Below, in pieces: positions 1 through 7,609 of a DNA stretch of 64,000 bases. Made by a program: the position numbers and the translations under genes. The notes beneath the pieces were generated by a model that searched no databases, was not told the origin of the DNA, and saw only the letters and a program-made list of their open reading frames with translations. Position 1 is the first letter of the stretch; each line of letters begins with the position of its first letter. Source of the DNA: an uncultured Alphaproteobacteria bacterium (GTDB lineage Bacteria; Pseudomonadota; Alphaproteobacteria; Bin95); contig CALAHN010000089.1 in assembly GCA_937891825.1 (NCBI GenBank), positions 1 to 64,000 on the forward strand, in the 5' to 3' direction.

Positions 1-636
1 GTTACGGACATCGTCGCCCAGTTGCTCGGCCCGGATGTGCGCGTCTATGGCGGCAAGATGAACATCAAGGCGGCAGGCTACGGCGCCCCGGTCGAGTGGC
101 ATCAGGATTGGGCGTTCTACCCCCATACCAATGACGACGTCCTCGCGACCGGGATGCTTCTGGATGACTGCGACGAAAGCAATGGCCCGCTCATGGTCAT
201 GCCCGGAAGCCACAAGGGGCCGGTCTACGATCATCACCATGAGGGCTATTTCTGCGGCGCGTTCGACCCGGAAGCCGTCAAGCTTGACGTGTCGCCGGCG
301 CGGAAACTGATGGGCCCTGCGGGCTCCATGACGATCCACCATGTGCGCGCTGTCCATGGCTCCGCCTTGAATACTTCGAACCGCCAGCGCCGCTTGCTCC
401 TGACGGAATATGCGGCGGCGGACGCATGGCCGCTGGCGACCATGAAAGGCGACTTCAACGCCTTCGAAAGCCGGATGGTGCGCGGCAAAAGCACCAGCCA
501 GCCGCGCCTGAAGCCGGTCCCGGTGCGAATGCCGTTCCCATCGGCGAAGGCCCAGGGGTCGATCTACGAAAACCAGAAGGGCACGGGCCGCCGCTTCTTC
601 AAGACCTACGAAGACACGATCGAGGCTGCCGAGTGA
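1..636 (+). CDS. Phytanoyl-CoA dioxygenase family protein (5' truncated)
   Basis: Fe(II)/2-oxoglutarate-dependent oxygenase of the PhyH family. The frame is open from the first base of the window, so the start lies upstream and only about 211 residues are seen. A HxD iron-binding pair is visible in WHQDWAFYPH (around bases 100-130). A distal His lies in IHHVRAVHGSA, followed by an Arg-rich NRQRRLL segment that normally holds 2-oxoglutarate. All three facial-triad positions are therefore present and the protein looks active. The substrate cannot be told from sequence; family members hydroxylate acyl-CoAs, ectoine and many small metabolites. The stop overlaps the GTG start of the downstream thioesterase, so the two are probably co-translated. 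Confidence 0.88.
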   Translation, partial: VTDIVAQLLGPDVRVYGGKMNIKAAGYGAPVEWHQDWAFYPHTNDDVLATGMLLDDCDESNGPLMVMPGSHKGPVYDHHHEGYFCGAFDPEAVKLDVSPARKLMGPAGSMTIHHVRAVHGSALNTSNRQRRLLLTEYAAADAWPLATMKGDFNAFESRMVRGKSTSQPRLKPVPVRMPFPSAKAQGSIYENQKGTGRRFFKTYEDTIEAAE

Positions 637-1115
637 CCGCGCCTGTCCGCTATGGCTCCGTCCTGTTCGAGGAAGCGCTGACCTATTCCGGCATGGAGTT
701 CCTGTCGGCCATTCGCGATGGCCGTCTGCCGCATCCGCCGATCGCGGAAACGGCGGACTTTCGCCTCGTCGTCGTCGAGCCGGGTTTCGTGGCGTGGGCG
801 GCGACGGCGAAGCCTGCCTACCGCAACCCGCTTGGCGGCATTCACGGCGGCTGGATCGCGACGCTGCTCGATTCCTGCATGGGCTGCGCCGCCCACACCA
901 CCCTGCCGGCCGGCGTGCCCTACACAACCGTCGACCTGAAAGTGAACTATGTCAGGGGCGTGACCCCAGAGGCAGGCGTCCTCCGGGCCGAAGGCAAGGT
1001 GCTGCACGGGGGACGACGCCTGATTTCGACGGAAGGGCGCCTGGTCGATGGCCAGGGCAAGCTCTATGCCCATGGCGTTTCGGTCTGCATGGTGCTGGAG
1101 GCGCCCAAGCCCTGA
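633..1115 (+). CDS. PaaI-family hotdog thioesterase
   Basis: A 160-residue single hotdog-fold protein that probably hydrolyses acyl- or aryl-CoA thioesters in the cytoplasm. The segment NPLGGIHGGWIATLLDSCMG matches the PaaI/YbgC-like signature, where the helix after HGG carries the catalytic region, and it is followed by the YTTVDLKVNYVRG strand. I chose GTG at 633 because it forms a GTGA overlap with the stop of the dioxygenase. The next ATG (693) would remove conserved N-terminal sequence. Overlap with the PhyH gene suggests the two act on related CoA-linked substrates, which is inference only. Confidence 0.85.
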   Translation: MTAPVRYGSVLFEEALTYSGMEFLSAIRDGRLPHPPIAETADFRLVVVEPGFVAWAATAKPAYRNPLGGIHGGWIATLLDSCMGCAAHTTLPAGVPYTTVDLKVNYVRGVTPEAGVLRAEGKVLHGGRRLISTEGRLVDGQGKLYAHGVSVCMVLEAPKP

Positions 1116-1226
1116 TGGCGGCGGCGCTTTGTCGGTTTACCAGCAACGCTGAAAACCTGTATGAGCTTAGGCGAAATCGCGCCGGGGCCGATGTGGCCGG
1201 CGCGCGCTGAAGGGCGGGAGCAGCCG

Positions 1227-2375
1227 GTGCGCTATTGTAAGAGTTGTCTGTACCCAGAAACGAAGCCCGATCTCTGGTTCGATGAGCACGGCGTCTGCAA
1301 TGCCTGCAATAATTTTGCCTCCCGCGAGACCGTCGACTGGAGCGCCCGGCAGGCGGAACTCAAGACCGTTCTCCAACGCTACCGCCAGGAAAATGGCAAT
1401 AACTACGATTGCATCGTGCCGGTCAGCGGCGGGAAGGACAGCCATTATCAGCTTATCCGGCTGCTTGAGCTTGGCATGAACCCGTTGTGCGTTACGGCGA
1501 CGACGGACGATCTCAGCCCGATCGGGCGGCGCAATATCGAGAACATGAAGAAGCTCGGCGTGGATTTCGTCGAAGTGACGACCAACCCGGTCATCCGCCG
1601 GAAAATCAACAAATTCACGCTGTCGACCATTGGCGACGTGTCCTGGCCGGAGCATGTTACCATCTTCACCATCCCGGTGCGGATGGCGGTGCAGTTCAAC
1701 GTGCCGCTGATTGTCTGGGGCGAGAACCCGCAGCACGAATATGGCGGCCCGGCGACATCGACCACAAAGAACATCCTGGACCGGCGGTGGCTGGAAGAGT
1801 TCGGCGGCCTGCTGGGCTTCCGCGTTTCCGACCTGATTGGCCAGCTTGAAATCCAGCCGCGCAATCTGATCCAGTATACCTACCCAAGCGATGAGGACCT
1901 GCAGCGCGTTGGCGTCTCCGGCATCTTTCTCGGATATTACTTCCCCTGGGACGGCTATCAGAACGCCTTGATCGCACAAGGCTATGGCTTCGAGACGCTG
2001 CCGAACATGGTCGAGGGCGCGCTCGCGAATTATGAGAATCTGGATAATCACCAGATGGGCATCCACGATTACTTCAAATTTCTGAAATACGGCTTCGGCC
2101 GCGCAACGGATATCGCCAGCAACCATATCCGCCGGGGCCGCATGTCGCGCCTCGACGGTCTGAACCTGGTGAAGCGCCATGACGGCAGGTTCCCGTGGAG
2201 CTATCTCGGCAAGCCCCTGGCCGACATCCTTGGGGAATTCGACATGGACGTGGAAGAGTTCATGCGCATCTGCGACCGCTGGACGAACAAGCGCCTCTTC
2301 TTGACCGACCACAACGGCCAACTGGTCAAGGACAAAGACCAGAACCTGACGAAGAAGCTCTATGACAATGCCTGA
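1227..2375 (+). CDS. N-acetyl sugar amidotransferase (WbpG/WbuX/PseA type)
   Basis: ATP-dependent amidotransferase that converts an N-acetyl group on a bacterial sugar to an acetamidino group, using ammonia delivered by HisH/HisF-like partners. The 382-residue protein starts with a four-Cys zinc-type cluster (C4xxC7 and C24xxC27) and has a PP-loop SGGKDS near residue 66, as in the WbpG and Campylobacter PseA family. GTG at 1227 is preferred over upstream starts because a purine-rich GGGCGGGAG lies about 7 bases before it and the conserved YCKSC motif begins directly afterwards. HisH- and HisF-like genes follow within a few bases, the arrangement known for wbpG-hisH2-hisF2. The nearby pse genes point to pseudaminic acid as the substrate, which is inference. 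Confidence 0.9.
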   Translation: MRYCKSCLYPETKPDLWFDEHGVCNACNNFASRETVDWSARQAELKTVLQRYRQENGNNYDCIVPVSGGKDSHYQLIRLLELGMNPLCVTATTDDLSPIGRRNIENMKKLGVDFVEVTTNPVIRRKINKFTLSTIGDVSWPEHVTIFTIPVRMAVQFNVPLIVWGENPQHEYGGPATSTTKNILDRRWLEEFGGLLGFRVSDLIGQLEIQPRNLIQYTYPSDEDLQRVGVSGIFLGYYFPWDGYQNALIAQGYGFETLPNMVEGALANYENLDNHQMGIHDYFKFLKYGFGRATDIASNHIRRGRMSRLDGLNLVKRHDGRFPWSYLGKPLADILGEFDMDVEEFMRICDRWTNKRLFLTDHNGQLVKDKDQNLTKKLYDNA

Positions 2376-2381
2376 TCCCGG

Positions 2382-3005
2382 ATGAGCATGCGCACGGTCA
2401 CGATTGTCGATTGCGGGCTGTCGAATATCGATTCAGCCGTGCGGGCGCTGGAATATTGCGGCGGCGATCCCGTTGTGACCCGCGATCCGGCTGTGGTTCG
2501 GGCGGCCGGCCGGCTCGTGCTGCCGGGCGTCGGGGCGTTTCCGGAGGCGATGCGGCGCCTGAACGAGGCCGGACTGACCGATGCGATCCGCGAGGCCGCC
2601 ATCCATGGCGAACGTCCGGTGCTGGGCATCTGCCTTGGCATGCAATTGCTGGCGACGGCGGGCCAGGAAATGGCCTTCACTCAGGGCATCGGCGTCATTC
2701 CGGGCGATGTAACGCCGCTCCAGCGGGCGGACGCGACGGAACGGGTGCCGCATATCGGCTGGAACACGGTCGAGGATATCGGCGATTGTCCCTTGCTCAA
2801 GGGCGTGCCGCCGCTGAGCGATTTCTATTTCGTCCATAGCTTTCATTTCAAGCCGAATGACCCGGCGCACATGATGGGGCAAACGCCCTCCTATGGCGGG
2901 TTTGCGGCGATCGTCGGGCGCGGGCTGGCGTTCGGCGCGCAATTCCACCCGGAAAAAAGTCAGGCCAACGGGTTCGCCATCCTCAAGAACTTTGTGGGGC
3001 TCTAG
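2382..3005 (+). CDS. hisH: HisH-like glutamine amidotransferase subunit of the sugar amidation system
   Basis: Class I (triad) glutamine amidotransferase of 207 residues that releases ammonia from glutamine. The nucleophile Cys is in GICLGMQLL (around residue 86), and the His/Glu pair is in FHPEKSQ near the C-terminus, so the glutaminase triad is complete. It sits 6 bases after the amidotransferase and just before the HisF-like gene, with no other histidine gene around. By analogy with Pseudomonas WbpG/HisH2/HisF2 it feeds ammonia to the sugar amidotransferase rather than to histidine synthesis. A true histidine HisH cannot be excluded on sequence alone, but the defective HisF partner argues against it. 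Confidence 0.85.
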   Translation: MSMRTVTIVDCGLSNIDSAVRALEYCGGDPVVTRDPAVVRAAGRLVLPGVGAFPEAMRRLNEAGLTDAIREAAIHGERPVLGICLGMQLLATAGQEMAFTQGIGVIPGDVTPLQRADATERVPHIGWNTVEDIGDCPLLKGVPPLSDFYFVHSFHFKPNDPAHMMGQTPSYGGFAAIVGRGLAFGAQFHPEKSQANGFAILKNFVGL

Positions 3006-3011
3006 GCGGTC

Positions 3012-3770
3012 ATGGTGAAAATCCGCGTCATGCCGACCTTGCTGCACCGGGATATGGGTCTGGTGAAGGGGGAACGCTTCGATAGCTGGCGGCGCACCGG
3101 CAGCGCGCTGCAGGCGATCAAGGTCTACAATATGCGGGGCGTCGATGAGCTGGTATTTATGGACATCACGGCCTCCCCGGACGGTCGGCCGCCGGATTTC
3201 GACCTGATCGACGATCTGGCGGATGAATGCTTCATGCCGATGACCGTCGGCGGCGGCGTGCGCGACGCCGAGGATATTGGCCGGTTGCTTGGCGTCGGGG
3301 CCGACAAGGTTTCATTGAACTCCCATGCGCTCGCCAACCCAGACATCATCGCAGAAGGCGCCAGGACCTTCGGCTCGCAATGCATCGTGCTCTCGATCGA
3401 CGTCCTGCGCGGCCCGGATGGCCGGCTGGAGGTCATGAGCCACGGCGGCAAGCGCCCGACCGGCAAGGACCCGGTCGAATGGGCGAAGCGCGGCGCGGAC
3501 CTTGGGGCAGGGGAAATCCTACTGACCTCGATCGATCGGGACGGCACCTTCCAGGGCTATGACATTGCGTTGGCCAAAGCGGTCGCGGCTGCGGTCGACG
3601 TGCCCGTGATCGCGTCCGGCGGGGCCGGGGACTATGCCCACATGGCGGATGTCCTGAGGCAGGCGGACGTCGCCGCCGTCGCCGCCGCAAGCATTTTCCA
3701 TTTCACCGAAAAGACACCGGCCGAAGCAAAGAAATATTTAAAAAAAGAAGGGTTTAACGTAAGAATTTAA
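3012..3770 (+). CDS. hisF: HisF-like TIM barrel (WbuZ/HisF2 type), ammonia-channel partner
   Basis: A 252-residue beta/alpha barrel related to imidazole glycerol phosphate synthase cyclase. Barrel landmarks are present: LVFMDITAS, MTVGGGVRDAEDI, ADKVSLNS, and VIASGGAGDY. In true HisF the first strand reads PCLDVKDG with catalytic Asp11. Here it is MPTLLHRDMG, so that Asp is replaced by Leu, as in HisF2/WbuZ proteins of sugar-amidation clusters. The second catalytic Asp (SIDV) is kept. It is therefore unlikely to be a histidine cyclase and more likely conducts ammonia from the HisH-like subunit. The last 50 bases are unusually A/T rich, and its stop overlaps by 3 to 4 bases the stop of the convergent glycan gene. 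Confidence 0.87.
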   Translation: MVKIRVMPTLLHRDMGLVKGERFDSWRRTGSALQAIKVYNMRGVDELVFMDITASPDGRPPDFDLIDDLADECFMPMTVGGGVRDAEDIGRLLGVGADKVSLNSHALANPDIIAEGARTFGSQCIVLSIDVLRGPDGRLEVMSHGGKRPTGKDPVEWAKRGADLGAGEILLTSIDRDGTFQGYDIALAKAVAAAVDVPVIASGGAGDYAHMADVLRQADVAAVAAASIFHFTEKTPAEAKKYLKKEGFNVRI

Positions 3771-5095
3771 GTTGATATATGAAATTGCCCGTCGCCGCAG
3801 CGTCGGACATGCAATGGCTCCGAGACGCCAATTTGAGCTGCGAGCTCGCCAAGCCTGCGCGCGATATCGTCCGCCGAGAAGTCTGGGAAGATGTTCCGTT
3901 GAAAGGCCGTCGGGCGCCATTTCTTGCGGAACAGCAGGCCGGGCTTCCAGGTCGATTTGTGCGGCCGCAGAGCGACGGCGCCGGTCGCGTCCGCCACGAA
4001 GCGCGCGATCAATTCGGCCGCGAAGGGTCCGCTCTGGCCCGCAAAGTAATCCTCGAAGCGGACCTGACGTTCGGCGACGGCGGCGGGGTCGTCGGAACCG
4101 GCCGCCAGGATCCGTTGCGTTTCGGCGATGACTTCATCCTCGCTCCGGGCGATGGCGCTGAGCGCGCTCGAAAGGAAATAGCTGTGCAGCGGCGATGGGA
4201 TGGTCTGATAGCAGATGGCCGGCTTGCCGAGCGCGAACGCTTCTGTCGCCGTCGTGCAGCTTGTGTGGATCAGAAGGTCGGCGGCGGATAGCCAGGCGGC
4301 CGCCGGACCCTCTCGGACAATATGGGCGCGGGGCACGCCGGCCAATGCAGTTTGATACGGCTCGAGCTTTTCCGTCGGATGCGGCCGCAGCACGATCTGC
4401 CGGTCGGGGAACGCCTCGCTCAGGCGGCGGACAAGCGGCGCGGCGGCTGCGAAGTTCGCGCGCTCGAAGGCTTGCAGATCGGTGACGAACGCGCGGTCTT
4501 CGGGCAGGTCCAGATTGATGCGGCCGTCGCCGGTCAACGCCCGGATCAGGCCTTCGGGCGAGTTCTTGGCGGAATTCACCAGACCGATATTGGTGTTCAC
4601 CAGCAGAAACCTGCCGTAATCGCGCGTGATCGCCGCCGCGTCGGCCGCATAGATGCCGCGGAGTTCGGGCCGCAGAAAATCCCAGCGCGGATTGCCCGTG
4701 GTGATGAGCTTGTGCGCGTGGTCGGGATAGCTTCGTTCCATCGCTGCGACATGCTGGCGGCCGAGGCAGAAAATCGCCTCCGTCGCGTTGACCGAGCGGG
4801 GATCGACCCAGCGGAGCCGCTGGCTGCCGTCGCCGAGGCCGGGCATCTCCTCATCGATCGCCGCGATCGCGTGGCCAAGCTTCTGGATGCGCTGCATCTG
4901 CTTGGCGTCGCCGGGCGTCAGCGTCTTGAAGATCCAATAGCCCTTCGGCATGGCGCGGGCGTTCTTCTGCAGCAGCCACTTCTGCCCGATGACGACCTCG
5001 AGGCCGGCCTGCACGGCGAACAGGGCGATCAGCAGGCGCGAATCGAGCTCGCGCGAGGCAATCTCCATCGGCATATAGAGATAGGGGGCGGGCAT
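3767..5095 (-). CDS. Surface carbohydrate biosynthesis protein, GT-B-like
   Basis: A 442-residue protein resembling the 'surface carbohydrate biosynthesis protein' family and capsule-type GT-B glycosyltransferases. Conserved sequence begins PYLYMPMEIASRELDSRLLIA, so I place the start at ATG 5095. The frame stays open to 5239 with other possible starts (5188, 5239). The C-terminal half has a donor-site look: VLRPHPTEK followed by LIHTSCTTATEAFALGKPAI, as in KpsC/S- and polysialyltransferase-like enzymes. It lies between the acetamidino genes and the pse operon and diverges from a second GT-like gene. Transfer of a nonulosonic acid is a fair guess but not shown. The start is uncertain. Confidence 0.75.
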   Translation of the reverse strand: MPAPYLYMPMEIASRELDSRLLIALFAVQAGLEVVIGQKWLLQKNARAMPKGYWIFKTLTPGDAKQMQRIQKLGHAIAAIDEEMPGLGDGSQRLRWVDPRSVNATEAIFCLGRQHVAAMERSYPDHAHKLITTGNPRWDFLRPELRGIYAADAAAITRDYGRFLLVNTNIGLVNSAKNSPEGLIRALTGDGRINLDLPEDRAFVTDLQAFERANFAAAAPLVRRLSEAFPDRQIVLRPHPTEKLEPYQTALAGVPRAHIVREGPAAAWLSAADLLIHTSCTTATEAFALGKPAICYQTIPSPLHSYFLSSALSAIARSEDEVIAETQRILAAGSDDPAAVAERQVRFEDYFAGQSGPFAAELIARFVADATGAVALRPHKSTWKPGLLFRKKWRPTAFQRNIFPDFSADDIARRLGELAAQIGVSEPLHVRRCGDGQFHIST

Positions 5096-5284
5096 GGGCG
5101 GCACGACTGAACTTTCCAAGCGGACCCTGTTCAATAGACGCTTCCGCAGCGGTTTTTCTATAGGAATGCAGGCGCTGTCGCAATTCATTGTCAGCCCCGG
5201 CATCGGCGCTTGGCCTCGTCCGCCTATTCGCGCTATCAAAAGCCCCCGCCTTCCGCACTAACATGAAAAGCGCACGCTCGTTCA

Positions 5285-6517
5285 ATGGCATTCACGATGG
5301 CGAAAGCGCTGCTGCGCCTCCTGCCGCCAGCATTGGCTGGCAGATATCTCGGGCGTCGCCTGTTCTCGCTCACCGACCAAGAATCTGGGCGGCCGACCCT
5401 GCTGGCGTTGAACCGGACTGTGATGTCGAGCGATCTCAGAGCCTTGAAAGGCAGGGCCGCGCTCAATGTGATGGCCGTCTGGTCCTCCGACTTTCGGGCC
5501 ATGCTGCGGCAGCGCGTGCCGAAGCGCGAGCAATCGCAGACCTATTTCGCCGGGATCTACGCCAGCTATAGCGAAGCGCGCCGCGAAAGCTTGCGCCGGG
5601 TCGCGCGCGCTGCGCTGGACGGCCTATTGGCGCGAACGCCCATCGACGCCATCGTCGTCGCCAATACCGACTACTGGGAAGACGTCGTGATGATGGATGT
5701 GGCGCGGGAACGCGGCATACCGTTTCTGGTGCTCTGCCGGGAGAACTACGCGGTTCAGGAAACTCAGGACTGGCTCCGCAATCACATCGCCAAATCCGGC
5801 TATACGTTCCATGGCGATGGCGTCGCGGTCGCATCCGATATCACCAAGACGTTTTTCGAAGATGTCGGCTGCTATGGGAATAGCGTGATCGAGACGGTCG
5901 GCTGGCCCCGTTTCGACAGTTGGCGCGACCCAAATCCCTATCCGCCAGCCGAGCGCAACCTCGTGACGCTAGTCTCCTATCACGACCCGCTCTATCTGGC
6001 GCCGCAAAACTACGAGGAAACCTTGGAGACTGTCGCTGCGGCTGCGAAGGCCTCTGCCGACCCGGCGCGCTATGTCGTCAAGCTGAAGGAGGAGGGCCAC
6101 CGGGCCGAGATCCTGGCGATCTGCCCGGAGCTTGCCGCATCGGGCGCGACGATCACGGCCGCGACCCCGATGGATGATCTGCTGCGTCGGTCGCGCATGG
6201 TGATCGGCTACAATACGACCGGCATCCTCGAAGGCTATCTGGGCGACGCCGCCATTGTCGTGCCCTGGTGGAAGGACGCCGTCCGGCCGGCGGTCGATAC
6301 GCTGATCAGCCATGAAACGCCCGAGGACCGGGCGACGACCCACTTCCCGACTTCGCCGGACGAACTCCGCTCGCTGATGGAGCAGGCGTTCGCCGGGCCG
6401 TTGCCGCCGCTTGGCGACCGATCGGTCCGCCTCAGCCGTTTCCACCGGTTCGTCGCATTCGACGCCGATGTCAGCGCCGCGCAGAAGTTCGAGGCTTTCG
6501 TCCGGCGCTTTCTGTAG
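5285..6517 (+). CDS. Putative capsule/glycan glycosyltransferase-like protein
   Basis: A 410-residue protein I do not recognise as a named family. The C-terminal half contains VVKLKEEGHR and then MVIGYNTTGILEGYLGDAAIVVPWW, a pattern like the donor-binding part of capsule-type GT-B enzymes, where a Ser/Thr pair follows a short hydrophobic strand and leads into a 'which gene product owns this sugar' helix. There is no signal peptide or membrane segment, so it should be cytoplasmic. It diverges from the other GT-like gene and converges on pseI with a 33-base gap. The location within the nonulosonate locus supports a role in placing or modifying that sugar. Start ATG 5285; ATG 5297 is an alternative. 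Confidence 0.65.
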   Translation: MAFTMAKALLRLLPPALAGRYLGRRLFSLTDQESGRPTLLALNRTVMSSDLRALKGRAALNVMAVWSSDFRAMLRQRVPKREQSQTYFAGIYASYSEARRESLRRVARAALDGLLARTPIDAIVVANTDYWEDVVMMDVARERGIPFLVLCRENYAVQETQDWLRNHIAKSGYTFHGDGVAVASDITKTFFEDVGCYGNSVIETVGWPRFDSWRDPNPYPPAERNLVTLVSYHDPLYLAPQNYEETLETVAAAAKASADPARYVVKLKEEGHRAEILAICPELAASGATITAATPMDDLLRRSRMVIGYNTTGILEGYLGDAAIVVPWWKDAVRPAVDTLISHETPEDRATTHFPTSPDELRSLMEQAFAGPLPPLGDRSVRLSRFHRFVAFDADVSAAQKFEAFVRRFL

Positions 6518-6550
6518 ACCATCGCGCGGGTTTCAATTTGGTGATCTGGC

Positions 6551-7609
6551 TCAGCCCAGCATATCCCAACCGACTGGCTCGCCGCGCTTGATGGCGCGGG
6601 CTGCTTTCCGGCCAAGAACGGTATCCAGATATTTCGTCGGCAGCCCGTAGCCCGGCCGGATCGCGCGCACATTAGCGGCGGTGAAGATCTCGCCGGCGGC
6701 CATGTCCTCGCTCACATAGAGCGACCGGCGGAAGGCGAGGGACTTCGTCTCCTGCGCCGAGGACGCTCCGTAGCTGACGCCCCCCAATGAGGCCCAGGCG
6801 CGCTGCGTCTCGACCACCAGCGCCCGCATTTCTTCGGGCTCCAGCGAAAAGGCGGAATCGACGCCGCCATCTGCCCGGCGCAGCGTGAAATGCTTCTCGA
6901 TGACGGTTGCGCCATGAGCGACGCTTGCGACCGACACGCCGACGCCCATGGTGTGATCCGAAAGCCCGGCTTCGCACTGGAAGGTTTCGCGCAAGTTGGG
7001 GATCGTCAGGATGTTCGCGTCTTCCGGCATCGAGGGATAGGCGCTGGTGCATTTCAGCAGGATCAGGTCGGTCGCGCCTGCGTCGCGCGCAACGGCGACG
7101 GTTTCGGCGATTTCTGCGACGGTTCCCATGCCGGTCGAGATAATCATCGGCTTGCCGGTCCTGGCGACCCGGCGCACCAGGTGGATATCCGTCATCTCGA
7201 ACGAGGCGATCTTGTAGCAGGCGACGTCGAGGCTTTCGAGGAAATCGACGGCGGTATCGTCGAACGGCGTGCTGAACGGGATCATGCCGAGACTGCGGGC
7301 GCGCTCGAAAATTGGGCCGTGCCAGTCCCATGGCGTGTGAGCCTCTTCATAGAGATCGTGCAAGCTGCGGCCGTGCCAAAGGCTGTTGGGATCGTCGATG
7401 ACAAATGCGCTTGTCCTGATCGGCAAGGTCATGGTGTCGGCGGTATAGGTCTGGAGCTTGAGCGCATGCGCCCCCGCGTCCGCGGCGGCGTCGACCAGGG
7501 CAAGCGCGCGGTCGAGCGAATGATTATGGTTCCCCGACATCTCGGCGATGATGAACGGGGGCGAGTCCAGGCCGATCGGGCGGCCGGCGATTGCGATCCT
7601 GTGCTTCAA
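6551..7609 (-). CDS. pseI: Pseudaminic acid synthase
   Basis: NeuB-family enzyme that condenses 2,4-diacetamido-2,4,6-trideoxy-L-altrose with phosphoenolpyruvate to form pseudaminic acid. The 352-residue protein has the TIM-barrel landmarks FIIAEMSGNHNHSLDRA, ALKLQTY, PMIISTGMG, LLKCTSAYPS, and AGLSDHT, with VIEKHFTL. It ends in a C-terminal antifreeze-like (SAF) domain (FRRSLYVSEDMAAGE to the end). The SGNHNHS stretch is more typical of PseI than of sialic or legionaminic acid synthases. Start is TTG at 7609, which overlaps the stop of the upstream gene as TTGA; the frame is open much further but the extension is non-homologous. It is the last gene of the pseBCFG-I operon. Confidence 0.93.
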   Translation of the reverse strand: MKHRIAIAGRPIGLDSPPFIIAEMSGNHNHSLDRALALVDAAADAGAHALKLQTYTADTMTLPIRTSAFVIDDPNSLWHGRSLHDLYEEAHTPWDWHGPIFERARSLGMIPFSTPFDDTAVDFLESLDVACYKIASFEMTDIHLVRRVARTGKPMIISTGMGTVAEIAETVAVARDAGATDLILLKCTSAYPSMPEDANILTIPNLRETFQCEAGLSDHTMGVGVSVASVAHGATVIEKHFTLRRADGGVDSAFSLEPEEMRALVVETQRAWASLGGVSYGASSAQETKSLAFRRSLYVSEDMAAGEIFTAANVRAIRPGYGLPTKYLDTVLGRKAARAIKRGEPVGWDMLG

